From positions 248,001-312,000 of the forward strand of contig NZ_MRCQ01000005.1 in the NCBI RefSeq assembly GCF_002304005.1: 64,000 nt of DNA, in the 5' to 3' direction. Shown here in pieces: positions 25,240-34,852 of the stretch. The notes under the pieces were generated by a model. That model saw only the letters and a list, made by a program, of their open reading frames with translations. It was not told the DNA's origin and did no database searches. This stretch comes from Flavobacterium sp. ACN6. GTDB taxonomy: Bacteria > Bacteroidota > Bacteroidia > Flavobacteriales > Flavobacteriaceae. Positions within the stretch are counted from its first letter, which is position 1; every line of letters starts with the position of its first letter. The translations under genes were made by a program, and so were the position numbers.

Positions 25240-25953
25240 TCAGACATGAATAATTTCATCATCAATCAATAAATCCTCTCGGCGTAAGCGAAGAAAAATC
25301 TGCGCTACGGCAATAGTATCTTTTTCGCAATAAGTAACAATTCTATCAATATCTTTTTCAACATAGTAAACATGAGCTACCTGACTTCCGTCAATATCAC
25401 CTTTTGGCGATGGAACCCCAAGGATCTTAGTAAGAAGTTTTAAAGAAGTAAAATGTTTGTAGTCACCAAACTTCCATAATTCTAATGTATCTAAATGTGG
25501 AATTTCCCAAGGCTTTTTCCCGAAAAGGTTTAATTTATCAGGAATTGGCATTTGGTTAATAATCATTCGCCTGGCAATAAACGGAATATCAAATTCTTTT
25601 GAATTATGTCCGCACAAAAGATGTTGCGGCTGATTGAAATGATTGTTGATTAAATTCGAAAAATCTTTCAGGATTTTCTTTTCTTCACCAAAAAAGGACG
25701 TTACTCTAAAGTTTCTTATATCCCCTTTGATGGTAAAATAGCCAACCGAAATACAAATGATTTTCCCAAACTCTGCCCAGATTCCGGCGCGTTCGTAAAA
25801 TTCTTCTGGAGAAAAATCATCTTTACGCTGATATTGTGTTTTTAAATCCCAAAGTGACTGCATTTCCGTGTCAAGCGAATTGAAGTTTTCCTCTTCTGGA
25901 ACGGTTTCTATATCAAGAAATAAAATGTTATTTAGGTTTACTTTTTCAATCAT
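25240..25953 (-). CDS. Predicted 3'-5' exonuclease, PolB-like (DEDDy)
   Basis: A 237-residue protein of the DnaQ-like superfamily. Exo I is LFLDIETVPEE, exo II is GHNSKEFDIPFIARR, and exo III is YCEKDTIAVAQIF with the Tyr of the DEDDy class. It consists of the exonuclease domain alone with no polymerase domain. It is probably involved in DNA repair or end processing. It is read in the same direction as the AlkZ-like gene, 72 bases upstream of it. The gap carries the word-repeat GGCACAAAGGTTCAAAG. Confidence 0.88.
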   Translation of the reverse strand: MIEKVNLNNILFLDIETVPEEENFNSLDTEMQSLWDLKTQYQRKDDFSPEEFYERAGIWAEFGKIICISVGYFTIKGDIRNFRVTSFFGEEKKILKDFSNLINNHFNQPQHLLCGHNSKEFDIPFIARRMIINQMPIPDKLNLFGKKPWEIPHLDTLELWKFGDYKHFTSLKLLTKILGVPSPKGDIDGSQVAHVYYVEKDIDRIVTYCEKDTIAVAQIFLRLRREDLLIDDEIIHV

Positions 25954-26147
25954 ATTCTTTTGCCGCGTATGTTTTTTCCACGAATTGCACGAATTTTTAC
26001 TAATTAGTTGTGGATATAAATGTACACAATTTTGATTTTAATATAAGAAATATAGTATAATTTTGATTCTGTTTTTAGGGTTTTGTTCGTAAAATTTTTA
26101 AAGCAAAAATTAAATTCGCAAAAATTTGTGCAGTTCGAGGCTAAAAA

Positions 26148-26624
26148 CTAAAACAAACTTTGCTGCGTAGATGGACATTCGTGTTCTAAAAGCCATTTTT
26201 TGCGGGACAATCCGCCTGCATATCCTGTTAATGATCCGTTTGTTCCGATAACTCGGTGACATGGAACAACGATCCACAAAGGATTTTTTCCATTGGCGGA
26301 AGCTACAGCGCGAATGGCTTTTACATCGCCTAGTTTTTTGGTCTGATCCATGTAACTTACTGTTTTTCCAAATGGAATTTCCAATAGTGATTTCCAGACT
26401 TTCTGCTGAAATTCGGTTCCCTGCGGATTTAGTTTGAGATCAAAATCGGTTCTTCTGCCTTCAAAATATTCATTTAACTGCGAAACGGCATCTAGTAAAA
26501 CTTCTGGAATTTCGGGAGAAACTTCATTTGACCCAGCGTCAGAAACAGAAATTACGGCAATACCATTTTCGTCTCCAATTATTTTGGTGATTCCTAAAGG
26601 CGAATTGATGTAAACTGTTTCCAT
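26148..26624 (-). CDS. ogt: Methylated-DNA-[protein]-cysteine S-methyltransferase
   Basis: A 158-residue O6-alkylguanine-DNA alkyltransferase. The acceptor is Cys122 in the canonical PCHRVIG motif. The DNA-binding winged helix precedes it (FQQKVWKSLLEIPFGKTVSYMDQ), and the Arg finger is in AIRAVASANGKNP. It repairs O6-methylguanine by suicidal transfer. It is in the same orientation as the exonuclease and AlkZ-like genes, though a 194-base spacer separates it from the exonuclease. Confidence 0.95.
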   Translation of the reverse strand: METVYINSPLGITKIIGDENGIAVISVSDAGSNEVSPEIPEVLLDAVSQLNEYFEGRRTDFDLKLNPQGTEFQQKVWKSLLEIPFGKTVSYMDQTKKLGDVKAIRAVASANGKNPLWIVVPCHRVIGTNGSLTGYAGGLSRKKWLLEHECPSTQQSLF

Positions 26625-26639
26625 TTGTGACCGTATTTT

Positions 26640-26700
26640 TTTATCGCAAAGGCGCTGAGATGTATGGCAAAGTTCGCAAAGTTTTTTTAAATCCTATAAG
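26640..26700. repeat. Word repeat (CGCAAAGGCGCTGAGA / GCAAAGTTCGCAAAG)
   Basis: Degenerate CGCAAAG-type repeats between the DUF2207 gene and ogt, of the same family as at 50.0-50.3 kb. Confidence 0.5.
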
Positions 26701-26729
26701 TTTGGAAGCAATTTAGCTTTTGAAGTCTC

Positions 26730-28622
26730 TTACCAGCCACCGCCGCCACCGCCGCCACCTCCACCGCCAGAGCTTCCTCCACCAGAGCTTCCACTGCTGG
26801 AACTGCTTGAGAAAGTATTATAAGTAGTTCTAAAATTTGTAACTGTTCTTAGAGTAAATCCAGAAGAAGTGCTGGTTGTTTTTATCCAGTTATTTTTGTA
26901 ATTCAACCTTTTTAAGATGTCTATAAATTTTAAATTCCACTCTTCCTCAATTCCTATTGCAAAGGCGTAGGGAAGAATTTCTTCGTAAATTGAAATAGTT
27001 TGATCGTTTTCTTCAGGTTTATAATCAAGTAATTCCTGTTTCCATCTTTCAATTTGAAATTTAGTCTCGGCTCCTAACTTAGTATATTTGCCAATGAGGC
27101 TTAAATAAAGAAAAAATCCTGAGATGATTAAAAAGATTACCGATAAATCTAAAACCGAGTAAATTTGATCTTTACTAGGTATAAAAACTAGTCCGAAAAA
27201 AAAGGCACCTATAAATAAGAATAGAAACAAGCATCCAGCTGTTGTAAAAAAATCTCTTTTACGGAGACTTTTGACAAAACCTCTAAGAAGTAAAACCAAA
27301 AAAATAAAAAATAGGCAGGAGAAGATACCAGACCACAAAATGATCCCTTTTGCAAAGTGAGAGTAAACCAAAATAGCAGGAATTGTAATGAGGAAACCAA
27401 GTAAAACCTGATTCCAATTTCCTAAATAATAGTCTTTTAAATTATACGTTTTTTGTAATGAATTAGAAAGCGCGAGCGACGCTTTATTGATTATCAAATA
27501 GGCTTTTGAATCTAGCGGAAAAGAATCATTTTCTAGAAAAAGGGTATTTAAAACGACTTCATTTTCTTTACTTAAGTTTTGAATTTCTTTTCCTTTTTTA
27601 ATAGAGTACTCAAATCCATCCTGCCAGCTTTCTTTTCCGTTATCGCTAATTTCTATTGCGCCTTTTATGGAAAGATCTATAATGCTGGTTAAAACATTTT
27701 TTTCGTCAGCAGTGCTGTCCTTGATGTATCTCAATGCTGGTGCAGAATACAGATCTTTTAAATCAATGATTTTACGGTTCTTTTCAAACAAAGGATCTTC
27801 TCCATATTTTTTCCAAGAGAAATAATAAAAGCCAAAACATATTAAGAGAGCCAAAAGAGCATTAAACATCTTTTCGGCAGAAAGGAATTCTTCCATTTTA
27901 TAATGAGGGCGAAAGAATGGCTGGTTAACAATTCCTTTTGGAAAACCTGCCGCAATGGTGAATCCTTCTTTATGCTTTAAATTTTTTGAAGTGAAATAGA
28001 CAAAATTATCAACGATTTTAGCATTGCAGTCATTTGCTTTTGATCCAAAAATACCTGTATAACAATAGGTTTGTATTGCTTTTGCCGATTTTGGAAGAGT
28101 AACTTTTGCAGTGACGTTTTCAATATCAAATTCCCAATAATTTCCGGTTACATTCCAGTACACTTCATCAAATTCATCATAAGAATGTATTTGGGCTTCA
28201 ACTTCGTAAGTTATTTTGTAAGTGTAAATTCCGTTTGGCAGGTACACTTTTTTACTGCCAATATAAATACTCATAGATTCGCCATCTCCAGAAAGAGCAA
28301 CATGATACGGTTCCTTAAAACCATTTTTAGTAATATCTAAAATAGTGTAGTAATTGTTTTTAGAAGTCTTTGGAGAAGTACTTCTCATCGGAAGTTGTCT
28401 ATATATTCCATGATTTATTTTTAAACCAGCGGCATAGACTTTAATGATTTCGGTAACAATAAGATTTCCGTTTTCTTTGATTAGAATATCAGAGTGAAAT
28501 TGATTTATTTTTTCGACACGTTTCTTTTCATTAACGGGAATAGAATCGTTTTGGCAATAACCTTGGGAAAAAGAAAATAATAAGATGCTGGTAAAGAATA
28601 GAAAATGTAATTTTTTTATCAT
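26730..28622 (-). CDS. DUF2207-domain membrane protein with a glycine-rich tail
   Basis: A 630-residue protein with a signal peptide (about 1-23), a large extracytoplasmic DUF2207 domain (about 30-240), then a hydrophobic core with a TM near 250 and several TM segments about 390-505. The C-terminus is a Ser/Gly stretch (SSSSSGSSGGGSSGGGGG...) ending in a Trp. That tail is typical of the YPL-like DUF2207 family. The function of the family is not established. There is no evident operon. Confidence 0.9.
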   Translation of the reverse strand: MIKKLHFLFFTSILLFSFSQGYCQNDSIPVNEKKRVEKINQFHSDILIKENGNLIVTEIIKVYAAGLKINHGIYRQLPMRSTSPKTSKNNYYTILDITKNGFKEPYHVALSGDGESMSIYIGSKKVYLPNGIYTYKITYEVEAQIHSYDEFDEVYWNVTGNYWEFDIENVTAKVTLPKSAKAIQTYCYTGIFGSKANDCNAKIVDNFVYFTSKNLKHKEGFTIAAGFPKGIVNQPFFRPHYKMEEFLSAEKMFNALLALLICFGFYYFSWKKYGEDPLFEKNRKIIDLKDLYSAPALRYIKDSTADEKNVLTSIIDLSIKGAIEISDNGKESWQDGFEYSIKKGKEIQNLSKENEVVLNTLFLENDSFPLDSKAYLIINKASLALSNSLQKTYNLKDYYLGNWNQVLLGFLITIPAILVYSHFAKGIILWSGIFSCLFFIFLVLLLRGFVKSLRKRDFFTTAGCLFLFLFIGAFFFGLVFIPSKDQIYSVLDLSVIFLIISGFFLYLSLIGKYTKLGAETKFQIERWKQELLDYKPEENDQTISIYEEILPYAFAIGIEEEWNLKFIDILKRLNYKNNWIKTTSTSSGFTLRTVTNFRTTYNTFSSSSSSGSSGGGSSGGGGGGGGGGGW

Positions 28623-28733
28623 AAAAGCATCTGTTTTTGGGAATCGAAAAGTAGTAATTTTTTCGTTTAAACCATATCAGTTCTCTAAAGTAATTTAAGG
28701 TCTTATATGGTTTGTTGTTTTTGCAATGATGAT

Positions 28734-29549
28734 TTAGTAATTTTCTAAATCAAATTTATAGTTTAAAATGTTTTCTGTCTTTTCACTTGAAATCACTTTT
28801 TTGATATTTGATTTTTCAGAAGTGAATTTTGGTACAGCCAATTTCCTTTCAAGAGCTTTTTGGGTGTAATAGTCTTCTCTTGTTGGATGAAAAGGTGCAA
28901 CGGCATTAAAGACTTCATTCCATTTTGATTGATTCATGATTTCTTCAATAATGGCTATGCAGTCGTTTTGGTGAATTAAGTTTACTGGCGCGTCTGGGTT
29001 TTCAAGGTTTTCTTTTCCAGCTAAAAACTTCACGGGATGACGGTCTTCACCAATTAACCCGCCGAAACGCAGAATTGTGGTTTCAAAGTTTTCATTTTCC
29101 TGAAGAATTGCTTCAGTCAAAAGTAATTGTTTGCCGCTTTCAGTTTCTGGATTAGGATTGGTTTCTTCTGTAACGATGCCATTTTCATCACCATACACTG
29201 AAGTTGAACTTACAAAAAGTACTTTCTCTACGCTTGATTTCTCTATAAACGGAATAAGATTATTGATTTTTTCTACAAAAACTTTCTTTTCGGGATCAGG
29301 ATTTTCATTGCGTAGTTTAGGTGGAATATCGATAATCAGAATTTTGCTTTCGGCTAAAAAGCCATTTATGTTTTCGGAAATTCCTTCGCTTTCAAGCGCC
29401 AATAAAAAAGGCTTTATTCCAATATTTTTTAAAATAGGAAGTTTGTTTTCAGAAGTTGTAGATCCTTTAACCGAATTTCCGTTTTCAATTAATTTCTTAG
29501 CTAAAGGAAGTCCAAGCCATCCACAGCCTAATATGCTTATTTGTTTCAT
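28734..29549 (-). CDS. NAD(P)-dependent epimerase/SDR-family protein
   Basis: A 271-residue Rossmann-fold protein. The N-terminal nucleotide-binding motif is LGCGWLGLPLAKKL (GxGxxG variant). A catalytic-type Ser-Thr-Ser-Tyr region is VSSTSVYGDENG, with ILRFGGLIGEDRHP typical of the YeeZ-like atypical SDR group. The usual YxxxK is not clearly formed. Substrate is unknown. Most likely an atypical SDR that binds NADP without classical sugar epimerisation. Confidence 0.85.
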   Translation of the reverse strand: MKQISILGCGWLGLPLAKKLIENGNSVKGSTTSENKLPILKNIGIKPFLLALESEGISENINGFLAESKILIIDIPPKLRNENPDPEKKVFVEKINNLIPFIEKSSVEKVLFVSSTSVYGDENGIVTEETNPNPETESGKQLLLTEAILQENENFETTILRFGGLIGEDRHPVKFLAGKENLENPDAPVNLIHQNDCIAIIEEIMNQSKWNEVFNAVAPFHPTREDYYTQKALERKLAVPKFTSEKSNIKKVISSEKTENILNYKFDLENY

Positions 29550-29554
29550 TTTTT

Positions 29555-29590
29555 TTTTAGGTTCAGAGGTGCAAAGGTACAGAGTTGCAA
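29555..29590. repeat. Word repeat (GGTTCAGAGGTGCAAAGGTACAGAG)
   Basis: A single copy of the GGTTCAAAGGTGCAGAG-type repeat directly upstream of the epimerase gene, where it occupies the likely leader. Confidence 0.55.
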
Positions 29591-29632
29591 CTTTTTTATT
29601 TCAGGATTATTTCGAAATTTGTATGAAACAAA

Positions 29633-29657
29633 AAAGGCAGATTCTAAATCTGCCTTT
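29633..29657 (-). terminator. Terminator of the M28 peptidase operon
   Basis: AAAGGCAGATT and AATCTGCCTTT form an 11-bp stem with a 3-base loop. A-rich flanks fit the minus-strand transcript. Confidence 0.85.
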
Positions 29658-29663
29658 ACTATT

Positions 29664-32060
29664 TTATTCTGGTGCTACAACTGGTTTTATGCTGTCCTTT
29701 GAGACCGCTAAACTGTCTTTAACCACTACAGGTTCAATAGGTGCAACAGGCGCAACATATCGTTTTATTTTCTGATGTATTAAAATTGCATCATTTAATA
29801 CAAAAGGAGTCGGCATCATCCAGTTTTCTCTCGGTTTAACATTTAGTAATGGATTGCTCATTAAATCAAATGAACTTTCGATTAAATCCATGTCAAAAAC
29901 AGACGATTTATTGATGTAGAATTCCATTTCAAGCGGTTCATTGCCTACAACATAGTAACATAGAATTTTACTGTCTTCTGTTTGTAAACGGTTTCCTTTT
30001 TCTCCAGAAGTAGAAACGCCGTTTGCTTTAAAGCTGTAAAAAGTCATCTTTGGATTGGCGTAAATGTCGTAACGATTTACTTTTCTATTTGGAGTAATTT
30101 TGATTTTCAGATATCTATTATTTCCAATAACACTGTCTCTTAAAAATTGAATAGTTGGTTTTGGCAAGTCAACAACCGGCGCAATTGAGCTGTAAGTAAA
30201 CGTTGTATTGTATTTACTTGAAAGTGGAAGCGTATTTAAACCAACCGCTTTTTGGTTTTTATCGCCCAAGTATGATTTCGTCCATTCGTCTAAATTTTTA
30301 TCATAAGTGCTCCAAACGGCAGAATTACTATCTGCATTGTAAACGTATAATAAGCTGTTAGATTTGGCTTTTCCATATTCGTAATCAGAGTGATATCCTG
30401 CATAAATGAAAAATGAGATAGAAGCCAGGAAGAAAACTACTGTCCAAATGCCTTTTCTTGCAAAATCTCCAAATATTGGCAGTAACAAACCGAATAGTAA
30501 AACAGTTAAAATCGCACTTCCAAATAAAATTTTAAGTCCCAAACCAATTGGAAACATTACAATAAATGGTGCAATGATTGCTAAAGCAGGAATGCTGAAA
30601 ATTAAATTTACGCCTAAACTATAATGCTGTGTAAAAATAAATATTCCGAATAAAAGTATTCCGAAATAAACTGGAATGATTAGGAAACCTGCGCCAGTCA
30701 GGCTGTTGGCCAAATAAGCATTAATGATAATCCAAAGCAGCAATGGAGCCACAAAATGATTCATTGTAATTTTAGCCTCAGAAAAATGATGGTAGAAAGC
30801 AAAACATATTGCAATGCTTAGAGTTACAAATGCTCCAATGTATGCATGTCCGTTGTAGGTAAAACCATTTAAAAGATCAGAATATTGAGGATAAATTTCT
30901 AGGATAAGTTTCCATCCTAAAAACGTAACTAATCCTGAAATAATTAGTGCACCCAAAAGCGGTACAAATCCTCTGAATATTTCTCTAAAAGTGATTATTC
31001 TTTTTACTTTTCCGATGAAAATGAATAAAGCCAATAAACCAAAAGCAATTAATGTCATTGGCATTACCCAGTCAAATGGATAACTGATAAATGAAAAAGG
31101 AGCACTGAAGTAAACATTATCTTGAGTAGATTCTGTCTTAGTTAAATCAATGTTTGAAAGGTATTTTATCAAAGGCATTATATAAGTGCCTTGATGTGCT
31201 AAGGTGGTTTTGCTTAAGTGCTGAACATCGTCTTGCTGCGTGTGATAGTTGAAATGACCATCAATAAAAGCAAAATTGAAACCTTGAATATTTCCCTGTT
31301 CTCTAAAAACAGTTAAATCTGTATCGTTTGGAAGCATTTTGTAAATGCTGTACATCAATGAGTTTGAAACAGGATGAGAAGTTTTGGCTTTAGTAAATTC
31401 TTCGACCAAAGCTTGGTTTCCTTTATTGGTTTCCATTAACATATAACTTGGTCCAGAAGTTCCTCGAGCTTCAAAATTTAAGACCAAACCAACGTCTTTT
31501 GCCCAAGGATGCTGATTTACGAATAAAGCCGCGCCGTTCAATCCTAATTCTTCTGCATCAGAGAATAATATAATTATATCATTTTTCTGAGGATGTTTGG
31601 AGTATAAAAAAGCTCGAATTCCTTCTAAAATTGTCGCAACACCAGAAGCATCGTCACTTGCACCTTTTGAGAAAGAATGCGGAGCACTGTCATAATGGGA
31701 AAGAAGTAAAAGTGCTTTTGTATTATTTGTTCCTTTAATTCGGGCCAAGATATTTTTTGACTTTACTAAAAGACCTTTATCATTTAGAGTAAAACCTTCC
31801 TGAACACTCGTTTCTAAGCCAATCCTATTTAGTTCGAGTTTAAGATAATTGGCAACTAACTCATGATTTGTGGACCCGACATAATGTGGTTTCTGTGCAA
31901 TAATTTCGACCTGGTTTAAAGCTCTTTCGGTTGAGAATTCCGCAAGCGCTTCGTCGTCTTTAGAAATTCCTTGCGGCATCATTGTGATGTATATAATGCC
32001 TAATAAAACTAAGACACAGGCTATGGCTAGAATTGAGGTTTGGTTTTTTCTCATGGTCAA
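29664..32060 (-). CDS. M28-family metallopeptidase with multiple membrane segments
   Basis: A 798-residue protein. One N-terminal TM helix leads into an M28 aminopeptidase-like catalytic domain. The zinc ligands are His122 (SHYDSAP), Asp137 region (GASDDASG) and Glu170/Glu171 (FSDAEELG), with a distal His ligand (NYHTQQDD). Then come about eight TM helices (roughly 340-570) and a C-terminal extracytoplasmic domain. This resembles the ER Fxna-type architecture in a bacterial version. It would cleave peptides on the periplasmic side. It is the last gene of a four-gene minus-strand run with gaps of 22, 37 and 10 bases. Confidence 0.92.
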   Translation of the reverse strand: MTMRKNQTSILAIACVLVLLGIIYITMMPQGISKDDEALAEFSTERALNQVEIIAQKPHYVGSTNHELVANYLKLELNRIGLETSVQEGFTLNDKGLLVKSKNILARIKGTNNTKALLLLSHYDSAPHSFSKGASDDASGVATILEGIRAFLYSKHPQKNDIIILFSDAEELGLNGAALFVNQHPWAKDVGLVLNFEARGTSGPSYMLMETNKGNQALVEEFTKAKTSHPVSNSLMYSIYKMLPNDTDLTVFREQGNIQGFNFAFIDGHFNYHTQQDDVQHLSKTTLAHQGTYIMPLIKYLSNIDLTKTESTQDNVYFSAPFSFISYPFDWVMPMTLIAFGLLALFIFIGKVKRIITFREIFRGFVPLLGALIISGLVTFLGWKLILEIYPQYSDLLNGFTYNGHAYIGAFVTLSIAICFAFYHHFSEAKITMNHFVAPLLLWIIINAYLANSLTGAGFLIIPVYFGILLFGIFIFTQHYSLGVNLIFSIPALAIIAPFIVMFPIGLGLKILFGSAILTVLLFGLLLPIFGDFARKGIWTVVFFLASISFFIYAGYHSDYEYGKAKSNSLLYVYNADSNSAVWSTYDKNLDEWTKSYLGDKNQKAVGLNTLPLSSKYNTTFTYSSIAPVVDLPKPTIQFLRDSVIGNNRYLKIKITPNRKVNRYDIYANPKMTFYSFKANGVSTSGEKGNRLQTEDSKILCYYVVGNEPLEMEFYINKSSVFDMDLIESSFDLMSNPLLNVKPRENWMMPTPFVLNDAILIHQKIKRYVAPVAPIEPVVVKDSLAVSKDSIKPVVAPE

Positions 32061-32070
32061 TAGATACTAA

Positions 32071-32418
32071 CTATATTTCTTTTTTAACAAGCATAAAATA
32101 ATCATTGTCCAAGGAACGATAACCTTGGTCGTACAAGAAATAATATGTATTTCCTGTTTTGGTTTGTAAAATATTGGTAAAGAACTCAAAATCAAAGCCT
32201 TTGTTTAACATTTTGTCACGCGTTGCTTTCGATTTTCCCTCCGTATTTAACTCTGCCAAAATACGGTAATTTTTACGTAACTTGTTGTTTATATTTCGCA
32301 TGAAATTCGTACTATCTTTATTTATTTTATTATTGTACGCATTACGGCAGCTGTCTGAGCAGAATTTTTTGTCTTCGCGGCCAACAATTTTAGCTGAACA
32401 TTCAGGACATGTTTTCAT
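32071..32418 (-). CDS. Small zinc-ribbon protein, unknown function
   Basis: A 115-residue protein. The N-terminus has CPEC near residue 4 and CSDSC near 20, a CxxC...CxxxC zinc ribbon. The C-terminal part is charged (FEFFTNILQTKTGNTYYFLYDQGYRSLDNDYFMLV). Genes of this type are widespread in Flavobacteriia with no assigned role. It lies between the small unknown gene and the M28 peptidase in one operon. Confidence 0.82.
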   Translation of the reverse strand: MKTCPECSAKIVGREDKKFCSDSCRNAYNNKINKDSTNFMRNINNKLRKNYRILAELNTEGKSKATRDKMLNKGFDFEFFTNILQTKTGNTYYFLYDQGYRSLDNDYFMLVKKEI

Positions 32419-32455
32419 TTAACAATTTTATTTTGTTTAAAAATCAGAATTTTTA

Positions 32456-32773
32456 CTATTTTTTTTTACTAATTGCTTGATTAATTTCGTAGACTAAAAG
32501 TTCGACCTTTTCAATGTTACAGTCGGTTAGCACAATATCCTTAAATCCGTTTTCAATATTAATTCTAAGTTCGCTGGATTTTGCGGGAACATTTAGTCCA
32601 AATGTTATTTCAATAATTTTATTAAAGAATGATAAATTTCTTATTAACTCTACATCTAAAATATTTTCAATTTCAAATATTCCATTATCCTTATCGAAAT
32701 CTGTATTGTTAATTACTAAATAATCATTTTTAATATAGATTTCGAATAATGGATTTTTTCTAATGGCAGTCAT
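32456..32773 (-). CDS. Conserved-looking small protein, unknown function
   Basis: A 105-residue protein with alternating beta-strand-like segments (FEIYIKNDYLVINNTDFDKDNGIFEIENILDVELI) and a terminal helix. It resembles a PH-like fold, but this is a guess from pattern. It lies 22 bases after the GNAT-nitrilase gene and 37 bases before the zinc-ribbon gene. No signal peptide. I cannot name a family. Confidence 0.7.
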   Translation of the reverse strand: MTAIRKNPLFEIYIKNDYLVINNTDFDKDNGIFEIENILDVELIRNLSFFNKIIEITFGLNVPAKSSELRINIENGFKDIVLTDCNIEKVELLVYEINQAISKKK

Positions 32774-32795
32774 TGATTATGCTTTACTAAGTGCA

Positions 32796-34325
32796 TTACG
32801 AATTAATTTTTTTAATTTCGTAAAGATCTGTTCTTCGGTCTTTTAATATTTTAACGCTGCCATGTTCATGGAGCTCTTTCAGGAGATTAAGATCAACATC
32901 TACAATTAAAGTCATCTCGGTGTTTGGAGTTGCTTCTGCTTTAATTCCGTTACTTGGAAAAGCAAAATCTGATGGTGTGAAGACCGAAGCCTGGGCATAT
33001 TGTATATCCATATTATTTACTTTTGGAAGATTTCCAACACATCCCGCTATAGCTACATAACATTCATTTTCTATTGCTCGCGCTTGTGAACAATGTTTTA
33101 CTCGAGTGTAACCATTTTGTGTGTCTGTTAAAAATGGAACAAATAGTATATTCATTCCTTCATCTGCCAAAAGTCTCGAAAGTTCTGGAAACTCAACATC
33201 ATAACAGATCAAAATCCCGATTTTACCGCAATCTGTATCGAAGGTTTTAAATTGAGAACCGCCTTTCATTCCCCAATGAATAACTTCGTTTGGGGTAATG
33301 TGAATTTTGGTATACATTTCCGAAGTTCCATCTCTTTTGCATAAAAAACCAACATTGTAAAGATTACCGTTTTCTAAATACGGCATGCTTCCCGTAATAA
33401 TATTGATGTTGTACGAAATAGCAAATTCCTGAAAACGTTTTCTAATTGGATCAGAATGGCGTGCCAGTTCACGAATCGCTTCAGCTTCAGATAAATGATT
33501 ATAATCGGCCATTAAAGGCGCGATGAATAATTCTGGAAAGAGGGCAAAATCAGATCCATATCCAGAAACGACATCGATAAAAAATTCGGCTTGCTCAAAT
33601 AATGCTTCCACATTGTTTAACGGACGCATCTGCCATTGAATTAATCCCAGGCGAATGATGTTTTTCTTAAGGTTTATAAGTCGTGGACTTTCATCGTAAT
33701 AAATGTTATTCCACTCCAGTAAAACGGCAAATTCTTTAGATTCTTCATCACCTTCCAAATAATTTTTAATGATTCTTAAAACGTGAAAATCGTTGCTTAA
33801 CTGAAAAGAAAGTACAGGGTCGTAAAGTTCCTTCATTCTAACTTTTTCAATATAAGTTTTAGGAGTCATTTTTTTGGCGTGCTCTCTATAACTCGGAATT
33901 CGACCAGCAAAAACAATGGCTTTTAAGTTCAGCTGCTCGCAAAGTTCTTTTCTGGCATCATACAATCGACGGCCTAAACGCAGACCTCTATAGTTGGGAT
34001 GAATAAATACATCTATTCCGTATAAAATTTCAGCATTAGGATTATGCGTAGAAAATTTGTAATCACCGCTAATCTGCTGATAATTATGTTTTTTGTCTAC
34101 CATTTTTTCATCAACAATAAGTGAAAGTGCAGAGCCAACTACTTTTCCATCAACTAAAATTACCAGTTGTCCTTCTGGAAAAATAGAAAGAAGTCTTTCT
34201 ATGTCTTCAGATCCCCAATACGAATCGGCCATTTCTGGATACGACTCGATCATTGATTTTTTTAATTGTTTATAGTCTTCAATTTCTAAATTTCGTAACT
34301 CGACTTTATTAATTTTTGCCTGCAT
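32796..34325 (-). CDS. GNAT acetyltransferase fused to a carbon-nitrogen hydrolase (nitrilase family)
   Basis: A 509-residue two-domain protein. The N-terminal GNAT domain has the acetyl-CoA-binding stretch HPNYRGLRLGRRLYD (109-123). The nitrilase-superfamily domain (about 225-505) has the catalytic triad Glu265 (ALFPELF), Lys340 (MYTKIHITPN) and Cys374 (GILICYDVEFPE). This fusion is known in bacteria, but its substrate is not. It may act on amide metabolites or on acetylated ones. It heads the four-gene operon leading to the M28 peptidase. Confidence 0.92.
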   Translation of the reverse strand: MQAKINKVELRNLEIEDYKQLKKSMIESYPEMADSYWGSEDIERLLSIFPEGQLVILVDGKVVGSALSLIVDEKMVDKKHNYQQISGDYKFSTHNPNAEILYGIDVFIHPNYRGLRLGRRLYDARKELCEQLNLKAIVFAGRIPSYREHAKKMTPKTYIEKVRMKELYDPVLSFQLSNDFHVLRIIKNYLEGDEESKEFAVLLEWNNIYYDESPRLINLKKNIIRLGLIQWQMRPLNNVEALFEQAEFFIDVVSGYGSDFALFPELFIAPLMADYNHLSEAEAIRELARHSDPIRKRFQEFAISYNINIITGSMPYLENGNLYNVGFLCKRDGTSEMYTKIHITPNEVIHWGMKGGSQFKTFDTDCGKIGILICYDVEFPELSRLLADEGMNILFVPFLTDTQNGYTRVKHCSQARAIENECYVAIAGCVGNLPKVNNMDIQYAQASVFTPSDFAFPSNGIKAEATPNTEMTLIVDVDLNLLKELHEHGSVKILKDRRTDLYEIKKINS

Positions 34326-34502
34326 ATAGTAAGATTTATCTCAAATATACAAAAAAGAATTTCCATTTACAAACGCTTACAAATAGTTACAGTCGATAGT
34401 AAATAGTTAGTAACCGACTGTCACTGCTGCATTTTTTCATCTTTGCACCGTTGAAGTTGATAAACAATTTCAATTTATAATAACTTTAAAATAATATACG
34501 CC

Positions 34503-34835
34503 ATGAATGCAATGAAAAACAGAGTACAATTAATTGGGAATGTAGGGAATGATCCAGAAATTAAAACATTAGAAAGCGGTAAAAAGCTGGCGCACTTAAC
34601 AATCGCCACAAATGATGTTTACAGAAACGACAAAGGTGATAAAGTGGAACAAACGGAGTGGCATCGCGTAACGGCTTGGGGAAAAACGGCTGAAATTATC
34701 GAAAAGTTTGTCGTAAAAGGAAAAGAAGTTGCGATTGACGGAAAGCTGACGCATAGAAGTTACGACGATAAAAATGGAGAAAAGCGTTATATAACCGAAG
34801 TAGTGGTAAATGAAATTTTACTTCTTAGTAAATAA
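34503..34835 (+). CDS. ssb: Single-stranded DNA-binding protein, tail-less form
   Basis: A 110-residue protein with a complete OB fold (MNAMKNRVQLIGNVGNDPEIKTL ... WHRVTAWGKTAEIIEKFVVKGKEVAIDGKL). It ends at NEILLLSK, without the acidic DDDIPF-type tail that recruits partner proteins, and without a linker. Bacterial SSB is normally about 150-180 residues, so this is a short paralogue or special-purpose form. The region before it shows TCATCTTTG, close to TAnnTTTG. It is monocistronic with a strong terminator. Whether a full-length ssb exists elsewhere cannot be seen. Confidence 0.92.
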   Translation: MNAMKNRVQLIGNVGNDPEIKTLESGKKLAHLTIATNDVYRNDKGDKVEQTEWHRVTAWGKTAEIIEKFVVKGKEVAIDGKLTHRSYDDKNGEKRYITEVVVNEILLLSK

Positions 34836-34852
34836 TCTTTGTTGGATAAAGC

